38,655 bases of DNA from an uncultured Synechococcus sp. (GTDB taxonomy: Bacteria; Cyanobacteriota; Cyanobacteriia; Phormidesmidales; Phormidesmidaceae), in contig CALDSK010000258.1 of the NCBI GenBank assembly GCA_937911865.1, positions 1-38,655 on the forward strand. Reading direction: 5' to 3'. Below the pieces are notes generated by a model that was not told the DNA's origin, did not search any database, and was given only the letters and a program-made list of their open reading frames with translations. Both the position numbers and the translations under genes were made by a program. Of this stretch, positions 23,016-31,480 are shown piece after piece (the first letter of the stretch is position 1; each line of letters starts with the position of its first letter).

Positions 23016-24245
23016 ATGACTGCCGACCACCCCCATCCTATTCACACAAACCAGACGCCTGCTAGAGCTAGCAAACTCCTGACCTCTCTGGCGCTAGTCT
23101 TACTAGGTGCAGGTGCCGCAACTGCTGGCACGTACACAGTCATGGGGCCTTTGAGTCAAGCGACTGACGCATCGACTGTCGTTGAATCCTCTAGCTCGCT
23201 AGAAGCGACACCTGTTAGCCTATCTCTACCTACCGAAGCCAGTTCAGTCGCTGAAGTCGTTCAGGCCGTGGGGCCCGCTGTTGTAAGGATCAATGCCTCT
23301 CGGACAGTAACCAGTCAAAACCCTGAAATCCCTGAGAGTTTTCGCCGATTCTTCGGCAATAGGCTGCCGCAGCAGGAACCTAAAGAAAGAACGGAAAGAG
23401 ATGTTGGATCACGATTTATAGTCAGCGAAGACGCTCGCATCTTGACCAACTCACAAAACGTAGATGGAACAGATACAGTCCGGGTCACCTTGAAAGATGG
23501 GCGTACCCTGGAAGGAACCGTGCTAGGGAGTGACCCCATTACAGATGTCGCTGTAATTGACGTAGAAGGCGATGATTTGCCGACACTCTCTGTGAGTGAA
23601 GCAGAACTGTTGCCAGGTGAAGTTGCGATCGCTATTGGCAACCCCCTCGGACTAGACAACACCGTCACTGTCGGCATCGTCAGTGCGACCGGACGCACCA
23701 GTGGCCAGGTCGGCATTCCTGATAACCGCACCGACTTTATCCAAACCGACGCCGCTATTAACCCCGGCAACTCTGGCGGCCCATTACTCAATGCAAAAGG
23801 CGAAGTCATCGGGATGAACACCGCCATCATCCAAGGTGCACAAGGGTTAGGATTCGCGATTCCCATCGACGCCGTACAGCGCATCTCGGGTCAAATTGTC
23901 GCCAACGGCAAGGTAGAACACCCTTTCATCGGTATTCAGATGGTTAACCTCACGCCAGAAGTTCGCGATTCCATCAACCAAGACCCAAGCATCAACGTGA
24001 CAGTCAACACCGAGACAGGCGTCTTTATCTCGGGCGTTGTGCCCGGATCACCTGCAGCTAGGGCAGGACTACAAGCAGGCGATGTCTTGAGCCAAGTCAA
24101 CGGTGAAGCTATCACCACTGGCCAAGAAGTACAGCAAGCCGTTGAAGCCAACGGACTAGACAGCGATCTTCAGCTCAACATTGAGCGCAACGGCAATCGC
24201 CAAACTGTGTCAATGCGTCCTGAGCCCTTACCGGCTCAAAGCTAA
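23016..24245 (+). CDS. HtrA/Deg-like trypsin-fold protein with PDZ domain; catalytic His replaced by Gln
   Basis: This is a periplasmic or thylakoid-lumen quality-control protein of the HtrA family, 409 aa from the ATG at 23016. A TTG at 22962 would add 18 residues. A membrane or signal segment (about 20-45) is followed by a linker, the trypsin-like domain (about 75-290) and one PDZ domain (about 300-395, HPFIGIQMVNLTPEV to GSPAARAGLQAGDVL). The active Ser is S253 in NPGNSGGPL and the Asp is D177 in DPITDVAVIDV. The family's TNAHVVDG reads TNSQNVDG here, so the catalytic His is Gln147. The preceding GSGFI reads GSRFI. With a broken triad it should be a very poor protease and may act as a chaperone or decoy. 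All other family features are intact. It diverges from the helicase gene and ends in a terminator at 24342. Confidence 0.92.
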   Translation: MTADHPHPIHTNQTPARASKLLTSLALVLLGAGAATAGTYTVMGPLSQATDASTVVESSSSLEATPVSLSLPTEASSVAEVVQAVGPAVVRINASRTVTSQNPEIPESFRRFFGNRLPQQEPKERTERDVGSRFIVSEDARILTNSQNVDGTDTVRVTLKDGRTLEGTVLGSDPITDVAVIDVEGDDLPTLSVSEAELLPGEVAIAIGNPLGLDNTVTVGIVSATGRTSGQVGIPDNRTDFIQTDAAINPGNSGGPLLNAKGEVIGMNTAIIQGAQGLGFAIPIDAVQRISGQIVANGKVEHPFIGIQMVNLTPEVRDSINQDPSINVTVNTETGVFISGVVPGSPAARAGLQAGDVLSQVNGEAITTGQEVQQAVEANGLDSDLQLNIERNGNRQTVSMRPEPLPAQS

Positions 24246-24341
24246 AGACCGATTACGGACGCTGATGATGACACGGCTGGTTGTATCAGCAATACCAATG
24301 CCATAGAAAAGAACACTCCGATAGCTCCATGATGTTTATAT

Positions 24342-24377
24342 TGCTGCAGAAACCTTGAGTGGTTCTGCAGCATTTTT
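24342..24377 (+). terminator. Rho-independent terminator after the HtrA-like gene
   Basis: TGCTGCAGAAACC (24342-24354) pairs with GGTTCTGCAGCA (24361-24372) over 12 bp, with one bulged A and a 6-nt loop. TTTTT follows at 24373-24377. It is a classical intrinsic terminator 97 bp after the stop codon. Confidence 0.85.
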
Positions 24378-24938
24378 CTGTCTGTCAGACAATAGCAGCA
24401 ACAGACCATACAAGATGATATCTCTAGGCAACGAAGGTCATCAAAGGCTCTTTGTTGGGTATCGATATGCACTTCTCAGCAAATTTTTCAGCAAATATAG
24501 TTTTCAAGAAGAAAGCTGTAGAGTTTGTATAAGCAGTCGTGATATTACGGAAATACTCAAGACAAATTCGGATAGAATCACGCTCCACGTCACAAAAGCA
24601 AAAACAGTCATACTTGAGATATCCGTAAGCTGCTTTACTTTGGAGTATTCCTCTGCTCTTTTTCTATCGAGCATCATTCAGTAAAACGTAAATAATAGAG
24701 AATCGCTTCATATTCATCTAATTAATTACACTGATTACTCACGAAATACAAACAACATTTGATACAACGGCCATGTCGAAATTCGAATCGGATTGGGCAA
24801 CGTAAGAATGTAAAAAGGGTTCAAGTATATATCTTTTTATAGCCAGCAGGCTATCAGACAACAATCGTTATGATGCTGTAAAAGCCTATCTATGTGAGGC
24901 TTATCTGTCTGCAAGCAACAGACAATAGGAAGATAGCA
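24378..24938. other. AT-rich non-coding leader region with a cluster of hairpins
   Basis: I recognise no gene in this stretch. The longest plus-strand frame (to 24684, Ser-rich, beginning inside the terminator) resembles nothing and is probably chance. Close to the A-T-R gene three perfect stem-loops follow one another: ATAGCC/GGCTAT (24839-24854), AAGCCT/AGGCTT (24882-24902) and TGTCTG/CAGACA (24906-24924). They would lie in the 5' leader of that gene. The promoter was not identified with confidence. Confidence 0.45.
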
Positions 24939-24971
24939 ATGTTTGTTGATACTCGCTTGAAACCGCGTTAA
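24939..24971 (+). other. Possible 10-codon leader ORF upstream of the A-T-R gene
   Basis: ATG at 24939 is preceded by AGGAAG at a good distance and opens a short frame coding MFVDTRLKPR before a TAA at 24969. It is in the same frame as the A-T-R gene, whose ATG (24993) has no clear ribosome site and follows 21 nt later. It could couple translation or act as an attenuator after the hairpins. It could also be the old start of the big gene, cut off by the TAA. Confidence 0.4.
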
Positions 24972-24992
24972 AACCACTGTGCCGCTTTGAAT

Positions 24993-27900
24993 ATGCAACC
25001 CTCTCAGTCTGAATTTGGAATCAACACTGCCATTCATACGTTATTTGAAGAACAGGTACTCAAAACGCCTAACGCTGTAGCAGTTAGCTTTCAAAATCAA
25101 CACCTTACTTATCAGGCGCTTAACCAAAAAGCCAACCAGCTTGCTCATCACCTCAGAAACCTTGGGATTGAGACCGAGATGCTAGTTGGCGTCTGCATTG
25201 AACGCTCCATTGAGATGGTTGTAACCCTGCTAGGCATTCTCAAAGCAGGAGGAGCCTATGTTCCGCTAGATCCCAACTACCCTAAAGAGCGTTTATCAAT
25301 CACCATCGAAGATGCGCAGCTTCCGTTTCTAATTACTCAACAGCACTTAGTAAACGTCGTACCTGAAAATAAAGCAACCACTATTCTTATTGACCAGGAT
25401 GCGTCAGTCATCAGCCAGCTGACAGGCGATAATATCAATGCTCTAGTTACTGAAAACAATCTCGCCTACGTTCTCTATACCTCTGGCTCAACAGGCAGAC
25501 CTAAAGGTGTAGCAATTGAGCATAGAAGCCCGGTGGCACTAATTGATTGGGCCACTCATTTCTTCACACCAGAGCAACTTAAAGGCGTCTTGGCATCGAC
25601 TTCGCTCTGTTTCGATCTCTCAGTCTTTGAGCTATTCGTCACTTTAAGCTGCGGAGGCAATGTTGTTGTCGTTCAAAACGCACTAGAGTTATCTAACGCA
25701 ACAATACCGACAGAGATCACTCTCATCAACACAGTTCCATCAGCTATTAATCAGCTACTAAAGTCTAGTAGCATCCCCGCTTCCGTCAAAACAATCAACT
25801 TGGCCGGCGAACCTTTACAAAACGCGCTAGTGCAGCAGCTCTACCAGCTAGAGCACATTGAGAAAATTTTCAATCTTTACGGGCCATCAGAAGATACCAC
25901 TTACTCTACAGTTTCCTTGGTCAGTCGATTGGTTGATGAAATACCATCAATCGTAGTACCTATCTCTAATACCAGCATTTATCTGCTAGACGCCAACCTA
26001 AATCCTGTGCCTCACGGAAGTGAAGGTGAAATCCACATCAGCGGTTCAGGACTCGCCAGAGGATATCTTAACCGGCCTCAACTAACAGCGCAGAAATTTA
26101 TATCGAACCCGTTTACAGCCGAGCCAGAATCACGTCTTTACAAAACTGGGGATCTAGCAGCCTACGACGAGCAGGGCAACCTCAAATTTTTTGGACGAAT
26201 CGATCACCAGGTTAAAATTCGTGGTTTCCGCATAGAATTAGGAGAGATTGAATCTTGTTTGCTGCAGCACTATGCAATTAATCAAGTCGTCGTCGTTGCC
26301 AGAGAAGGAGCACCCGGTAGCAAAAGGATATATGCATATATCGTACCGAATCAACTTTTTCATAGGCAACATACTCTAACAAGAAACTCAATGACGCGGG
26401 TATTGCGGGCATTTCTTGGCCAAAAGCTGCCCGACTACATGATTCCTTCAGCATTCATACTATTAGACCAGCTGCCTCTAACGCTAAATGGGAAAGTCGA
26501 TCGGCGAGCTTTACCAGTACCTACATGGACACGCTCGGAAACAGAGAACTACGTAGCGCCTAAAACCGAAATAGAAAAGAAAATCGCAGAGATCTGGGGA
26601 GAGTTATTAGATGTAGAAACAGACACGATAGGAATCCACGATACCTTTGAAGAGTTTGGAGGAGATTCGTTATTGTCTGTTCAATTGGTCTCAGAAATAA
26701 ATAATAAATTACGGACTCAGATTACTCTGAGCCATTTTCTAGAGGCTTCTACAATTGATAGACTCTCACAAATAATAGGCAATAGCTTAGAAGAGCAAGA
26801 CAGTGAGCCATCTATCTTTAGCCTAGACGATGAGATCAAACTCAAACCAAGTATTACACCTCAATCGACTCTACAAAGTTCTATTCCTGAAGTCCTACTA
26901 ACTGGTGCCACCGGCTTTTTAGGCACGTTTCTACTGCGCGAGTTACTCAAACAGACTAGGGCCGATGTGCATTGCCTGGTAAGGGCGACTAGCTTTGAAG
27001 AAGGAAAGGCCAAGCTGTGGAATCAGCTGAAAAAGTATCACCTGTGGGAAGACGACTTACGCGACAGAATCATTCCGGTTATCGGGGATTTGGGCAAGCC
27101 AAATCTAGGACTAAGCGATAGTAGCTTCTTCCGACTCTCTGAAAAAATTGATGCCATTTATCACTGTGGTGCTTGGGTAAACGTCGTCTATCCTTACTCA
27201 GCGCTGAAAGCGGCCAATGTGAATGGTACCGAAGAGATTTTAAGATTAGCTTGTCAAACTCGTGTAAAGCCAGTTCATTTCATCTCAACGGTAGATGTCT
27301 ATCCCTTCGCGGGTGAAACAGGCATAGAAAAAGTTAAGGAGGAAGACGATATTGGGCCTGGGAATCTGCTTTGCAATGGCTATGCCCAAAGTAAGTACGT
27401 AGCAGAGAAGTTGGTTATGGCAGCAGGTGAAAGAGGGCTGCCCGTTGCAATTTATCGCCCTAGCAACATTATGGGGCCCGAAAAGACAGGCATTTGCTCA
27501 GCTGACTCTTTTGTTCTAAAAATGATTCAAGGCTGCCTACATATGGGCAAAGCACCAGAGATACAGGCCCTACTGAACATAGTTCCTGTTGATTATGCAA
27601 GTCAAGCAATTGTCCAACTATCTCAACAAGAAGAGTCATATAGTCAGGCAGTAAACATTGTCAATCCTCAAGCGATCGCCTGGAATCATCTACTCGACAT
27701 GCTCGGCGAGATGGGCTACCCATTACAGAGGCTTTCCTATGAAGCCTGGTACACAGACTTAATCAAGATTGACAATAGGGGAACAGTCAACACACTAGTG
27801 CCGTTAGCCTCTATTTTCTCTAACTACAAGTTTATTCAAAAGTCGCTGGGTAGTTTTGATTTTGTAGGTGAGCGTATACACCGTAGGCTGGCAGACTGTG

Positions 27901-28028
27901 GGCTATCTTGTCCGCAGGTTAATGCACAGCTATTACAAACATACCTAGCACATCTGGACGATCCGACCATCTTAAGCAGTCGCAAAGCTCATTCAGCTAG
28001 CAACTCACTTCAGCTAGTCGAAAATTAA
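24993..28028 (+). CDS. Single-module NRPS-like enzyme: adenylation, carrier and thioester reductase domains (A-T-R)
   Basis: This 1011-aa enzyme activates a carboxylic acid, holds it as a thioester and releases it by NAD(P)H reduction to an aldehyde or alcohol. The A domain (about 10-515) shows YTSGSTGRPKG (A3), NLYGPSEDTT (A5), YKTGDLA (A7), GRIDHQVKIRGFRIELGEIE (A8) and NGKVDRRALP (A10). The carrier has GGDSL with S559. The reductase (from about 635) has GATGFLG at 638 and the SDR pair Y797/K801 in YAQSK. There is no condensation domain, so it uses a free acid. Read against GrsA by eye, the specificity residues are D-L-F-N-N-A-L-T-Y-K; the Asp implies an alpha-amino acid, and I recall this code as alanine-type. 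It is shorter than Lys2 reductases. A TTG at 24987 is a weaker start. Product and pathway are unknown, and no biosynthetic partners are adjacent. Confidence 0.92.
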   Translation: MQPSQSEFGINTAIHTLFEEQVLKTPNAVAVSFQNQHLTYQALNQKANQLAHHLRNLGIETEMLVGVCIERSIEMVVTLLGILKAGGAYVPLDPNYPKERLSITIEDAQLPFLITQQHLVNVVPENKATTILIDQDASVISQLTGDNINALVTENNLAYVLYTSGSTGRPKGVAIEHRSPVALIDWATHFFTPEQLKGVLASTSLCFDLSVFELFVTLSCGGNVVVVQNALELSNATIPTEITLINTVPSAINQLLKSSSIPASVKTINLAGEPLQNALVQQLYQLEHIEKIFNLYGPSEDTTYSTVSLVSRLVDEIPSIVVPISNTSIYLLDANLNPVPHGSEGEIHISGSGLARGYLNRPQLTAQKFISNPFTAEPESRLYKTGDLAAYDEQGNLKFFGRIDHQVKIRGFRIELGEIESCLLQHYAINQVVVVAREGAPGSKRIYAYIVPNQLFHRQHTLTRNSMTRVLRAFLGQKLPDYMIPSAFILLDQLPLTLNGKVDRRALPVPTWTRSETENYVAPKTEIEKKIAEIWGELLDVETDTIGIHDTFEEFGGDSLLSVQLVSEINNKLRTQITLSHFLEASTIDRLSQIIGNSLEEQDSEPSIFSLDDEIKLKPSITPQSTLQSSIPEVLLTGATGFLGTFLLRELLKQTRADVHCLVRATSFEEGKAKLWNQLKKYHLWEDDLRDRIIPVIGDLGKPNLGLSDSSFFRLSEKIDAIYHCGAWVNVVYPYSALKAANVNGTEEILRLACQTRVKPVHFISTVDVYPFAGETGIEKVKEEDDIGPGNLLCNGYAQSKYVAEKLVMAAGERGLPVAIYRPSNIMGPEKTGICSADSFVLKMIQGCLHMGKAPEIQALLNIVPVDYASQAIVQLSQQEESYSQAVNIVNPQAIAWNHLLDMLGEMGYPLQRLSYEAWYTDLIKIDNRGTVNTLVPLASIFSNYKFIQKSLGSFDFVGERIHRRLADCGLSCPQVNAQLLQTYLAHLDDPTILSSRKAHSASNSLQLVEN

Positions 28029-28087
28029 ACAATAACACCGCCCTACCAACGACATCACTCCATTGCAATCAGATAACTACTAGATAA

Positions 28088-28127
28088 CATGACTGCTTGT
28101 GATTGGGCATGACTGTTTGTGATTGGG
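28088..28127. repeat. 20-bp direct repeat, two tandem copies
   Basis: CATGACTGCTTGTGATTGGG (28088-28107) is followed directly by a copy with one change (28108-28127). It lies in the 192-bp gap between the A-T-R and histidine kinase genes. GC-rich ends around it (CACCGCCC near 28035 and GGGCGGT near 28126) could also pair over a long loop. Confidence 0.75.
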
Positions 28128-28220
28128 GCGGTATTGGCTGTAGTTCGTAAAGTTTGAATTCCAGATTTGGGTACTCTGTGCCCAGCACTGTAGAGAGAAC
28201 TATAACAGAGAGAACTACAC

Positions 28221-31067
28221 ATGAATGCTCGACCAGCTTTCTATAGGGGTAATCATATTCATGGCAAGGTGAAAAAATCCCTTACGAGACAAACGCTATA
28301 CAAAACGGCATTTTGTATAGGTATCGTCATCGTTGCATCTACTGGAGTGGGATATTTTCAGCTAAGGTCTCGAATTACAGCTGATACCTTAGCTCAGCTA
28401 GAGAAGTATGTGCGCCTGAGAGCATTTCGGGAGCGGTCAGTATTTACACTGGCAGAAGACAACCACGCTTTGCTTAAAAAAGATTTATTGGAGCATCTTG
28501 AAGAAAATAGCGATCAAGACCCTACTGAAAAATTTGATCAGCTGTTTGAAGTCTTAGAAGACGGAACCACTCGAAATCGGTCTGACTCCTTCGACCTTGA
28601 GACCACACCAGGTGTTTTTCTCGGGAAAAACGTTGATGTTGATCTCAACATGAAGCGCCGTGTTTTATCGTATTTTGATCTCCTCAGCAGCTATGGTCCG
28701 GCATGGCGAAATCGCTTTGTCAACACCTATATGCAAATCCCAGAAAACGGAATTGCTATCTACATGCCTACCTATCCGTGGGTAGAAAATGCACCTTCGG
28801 ACGAATCTTTTCGAGTTACAGACGACGAATCTTTTTATATTACTGACATCGAGCACAATCCAGAAAGAGAGACTGTCTGGACAGGTATCTATTATGATCA
28901 GGTCGCCAAAGCCTGGATGGCATCTGGAGTTACGCCGGTAGATGTAGACGGCAAGCACATAGCCACATTAGGTCACGACATACTCATTGACGAACTAAGA
29001 GAGCGAACGGTCAATGAATCACTAGAAGGAACCTACAACATGATTTTTCGCTCAGATGGACGATTAGTTGCCCATCCTGAGCTGATAGAAGAGATCTTAG
29101 ACGGTAACGGTCAGTTTTCTATCGCGCAATCGGGTGATTCAAATCTGCGTCGAATTTTTGACCTGGTTTCTCAACGTAACGACGATGAGATTATCATCGA
29201 CAATCCAGAGGATGATGAATATTTAGCAGCTACGACGATTGATGAGCCTGGCTGGTACTTAGTAACAGTCTTTCCAAAGTCACTTGTAAAAAAAGAAGCG
29301 CTAGCCTCAGCCCGCATTCTTCTGGTTTTAGGGATAGTCGCACTGCTAGTTGAAGTTGTTTTAATCTTTTTAATATTAAAGCGCCAAATCTCTACTCCGC
29401 TCATTCGTTTGATGGAAGCAACTGAGAGTCTTGCGACTGGCAACATGAATGTTGAAGTTGACGCATCACGTCAAGATGAACTAGGCAAGCTGGCGCATTC
29501 TTTCAACGGAATGGCTCAACAGTTAAAGGAATCATTTGCTAAACTTGCGAAAACAAACGAGGAGCTGGAAAGCAGAGTCAATCAGCGCACTATTGAGCTG
29601 TCTGAAGCGAAGGAAGCAGCCGAAGTTGCAAACCTCGCAAAGAGTGAATTCTTAGCAAATATGAGTCATGAGCTTCGCACGCCACTCAACGGAATCTTGG
29701 GCTATGCTCAAATCTTGCAGCGATCGCACACGATTACCGGAAAAGAAAAGAAAGGCATTGGCATTATTAATCAGTGTGGCTCTCATCTGTTGACGCTGAT
29801 CAACGATATTTTAGACCTATCAAAGATCGAGGCTCAGAAGATGGAGCTTCACTCTACCGAGTTTCATTTTCCATCTTTCTTGCAAGGGGTTGCAGAGATT
29901 TGTCGAATAAAAGCAGAACAAAAGAACGTTGAGTTTATTTTTGAAACAGACGGTGAAATTCCTGTGGGAATTTCTGCGGATGGAAAGCGCTTGCGGCAGG
30001 TTCTGATTAACTTGTTGAGTAATGCAATTAAATTCACAGATGAAGGCGCGGTTAGGTTTATTGTAAAAACGCAACCAACAGCATCGGACAATGAGTCAGG
30101 TTGCAAATTGTATCGCACTCGGTTTCAGATTACAGATACTGGTGTTGGTATGAGTGCGGATCAGGTCGAGAAGATATTTTTGCCGTTTGAGCAGGTCGGC
30201 GATACTCAAAAGCAGTACGAGGGCACAGGATTAGGACTGGCTATCACTCACAATATCGTTCTGATGATGGGTAGTGAACTCGAAGTGCAGAGTAAGCCCG
30301 GAGAAGGTAGCGTGTTCTGGTTTGACGTAGAGCTTCCAGCCTCTACAGATTGGGTGGAGAGTTCTATTAGTTCTTCTAAAGGAAAAATTATTGGCTACGA
30401 AGGCGATAGAGTAAATCTCTTAATTGTTGACGATCGATGGGAAAATCGGTCTGTGCTGACCAATCTACTAGAGCCGATTGGCTTCAAAATCGTAGAGGCA
30501 GAAGACGGACAGCAGGGAATCGACAAAGCTATTGAACACAGGCCTGATTTAATCATTACAGACATCGCTATGCCTGTAAAAGATGGATACAGACTAATTG
30601 ATGAGATTCGTCAGATGTCAGAAGCTGAACTGCGGGAAGTTCCGATTATCGTATCGTCTGCTAGCGTATTTGAGTCTGACCGACATGAAAGTTTTGAAGC
30701 AGGTGCCAATAGCTTTTTGCCCAAACCGGTCGAAGCCGAGAGTTTGTTTAATAGTCTCCAGAAGCTTCTGACTATTGAATGGCAGTATGAGGAGCTAGAA
30801 GAAAACACATCCGCATCTACAGCAGCAAAGAACGCAGATGGATCTGAAGCAAAAATAGTCATTCCTCCTTTAGAGAAAATAGAAGAACTATACGACTTTG
30901 CACGCAGAGGATTGATCCAAGACTTAACCAATGCGTTAGAACAGCTGCAAAAGGAAGATCATCGGTATTCAGCGTTTTCCGCACAGTTACTTAGCTTGAC
31001 GAAGAAGTTTAAGGTTAAAGAGATCAGAGACCGGTTAGAACAGTGCATCAAGGAGCAAAAGAGTTGA
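28221..31067 (+). CDS. Membrane hybrid sensor histidine kinase (Cache-HAMP-HisKA-HATPase-REC)
   Basis: The protein is 948 aa. Two membrane helices (about 28-50 and 366-387) enclose a large extracytoplasmic sensor of double-Cache type (PWVENAPSDESFRVTDDESFYI, WTGIYYDQVAKAWMASGVTPV, MIFRSDGRLVAHPE). A HAMP domain and a short coiled coil follow. HisKA has NMSHELRTPLNG with the phospho-accepting H483. The HATPase domain has NLLSNAIKF, ITDTGVGMS and GTGLGLAIT. The receiver domain (about 730-855) has LLIVDD and the phospho-Asp D781 in ITDIAMP, with KP at the end. A 70-residue helical tail follows. It should sense a small external molecule and pass phosphate from H483 to D781, then to an unknown partner. 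The start is preceded by GAGAGAAC, itself part of a short direct repeat. Confidence 0.95.
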   Translation: MNARPAFYRGNHIHGKVKKSLTRQTLYKTAFCIGIVIVASTGVGYFQLRSRITADTLAQLEKYVRLRAFRERSVFTLAEDNHALLKKDLLEHLEENSDQDPTEKFDQLFEVLEDGTTRNRSDSFDLETTPGVFLGKNVDVDLNMKRRVLSYFDLLSSYGPAWRNRFVNTYMQIPENGIAIYMPTYPWVENAPSDESFRVTDDESFYITDIEHNPERETVWTGIYYDQVAKAWMASGVTPVDVDGKHIATLGHDILIDELRERTVNESLEGTYNMIFRSDGRLVAHPELIEEILDGNGQFSIAQSGDSNLRRIFDLVSQRNDDEIIIDNPEDDEYLAATTIDEPGWYLVTVFPKSLVKKEALASARILLVLGIVALLVEVVLIFLILKRQISTPLIRLMEATESLATGNMNVEVDASRQDELGKLAHSFNGMAQQLKESFAKLAKTNEELESRVNQRTIELSEAKEAAEVANLAKSEFLANMSHELRTPLNGILGYAQILQRSHTITGKEKKGIGIINQCGSHLLTLINDILDLSKIEAQKMELHSTEFHFPSFLQGVAEICRIKAEQKNVEFIFETDGEIPVGISADGKRLRQVLINLLSNAIKFTDEGAVRFIVKTQPTASDNESGCKLYRTRFQITDTGVGMSADQVEKIFLPFEQVGDTQKQYEGTGLGLAITHNIVLMMGSELEVQSKPGEGSVFWFDVELPASTDWVESSISSSKGKIIGYEGDRVNLLIVDDRWENRSVLTNLLEPIGFKIVEAEDGQQGIDKAIEHRPDLIITDIAMPVKDGYRLIDEIRQMSEAELREVPIIVSSASVFESDRHESFEAGANSFLPKPVEAESLFNSLQKLLTIEWQYEELEENTSASTAAKNADGSEAKIVIPPLEKIEELYDFARRGLIQDLTNALEQLQKEDHRYSAFSAQLLSLTKKFKVKEIRDRLEQCIKEQKS

Positions 31068-31107
31068 TGACTCTACGAAGAGTGCTCTGAGTCGCACTCT
31101 AATCAAC
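31062..31107. other. Inverted repeat between convergent genes
   Basis: AGAGTGC (31079-31085) pairs with GCACTCT (31094-31100). Outside it GTTGAT (31062-31067) can pair with ATCAAC (31102-31107). It spans the ends of the histidine kinase gene and the small minus-strand gene. It lacks a T-run but could end transcripts from both sides. Confidence 0.45.
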
Positions 31108-31383
31108 AGCTTCTTTAGGATCTATTGAAACTCTCCATTCACTGGCTGAGGAAAGCTCGCCGATGGTCTCTTTATGAGCAGAGTACAGGCTAGCAACCAC
31201 CGCGTTTAGCTGTCTTTCTGAGCAGGTTTCTAACAACGCACCTAATACCTCAGCTGCGTTGGCGGCGCTCTGTCCTAAAAATGGGCTGAGGCCCCATACG
31301 TCCTCGACCCATTCTTTGGCACTTTCACTTTCGAACATGAAGTCGTAAATAAGTTTCTTGGCGGTTTTGCTGCTGACGGTCAT
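31099..31383 (-). CDS. Small hypothetical protein
   Basis: The protein is 94 aa with a balanced, globular-looking composition: LIYDFMFESESAKEWVEDVW, then ANAAEVLGALLETCSERQLN and SSASEWRVSIDP. I do not recognise a family. It seems to be mostly helical, with no signal peptide or membrane segment. It lies 97 bp downstream of nadE on the same strand and may be the last gene of that transcript, though nothing in it suggests a role in NAD metabolism. Confidence 0.6.
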   Translation of the reverse strand: MTVSSKTAKKLIYDFMFESESAKEWVEDVWGLSPFLGQSAANAAEVLGALLETCSERQLNAVVASLYSAHKETIGELSSASEWRVSIDPKEAVD

Positions 31384-31480
31384 AAGCGTTAGTGTTGCAA
31401 AGCAGTGTGTGAGTGTATCTCTAGCCTATCAACGTGGCGTGGAATTTGGTACTAGGCTTGCTGCTGGTATTTAGGATTAT

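Noticed and set aside
24355..24684. 109-codon frame after the HtrA-like gene
   Set aside because: It starts inside the terminator hairpin, has odd composition and no family resemblance.
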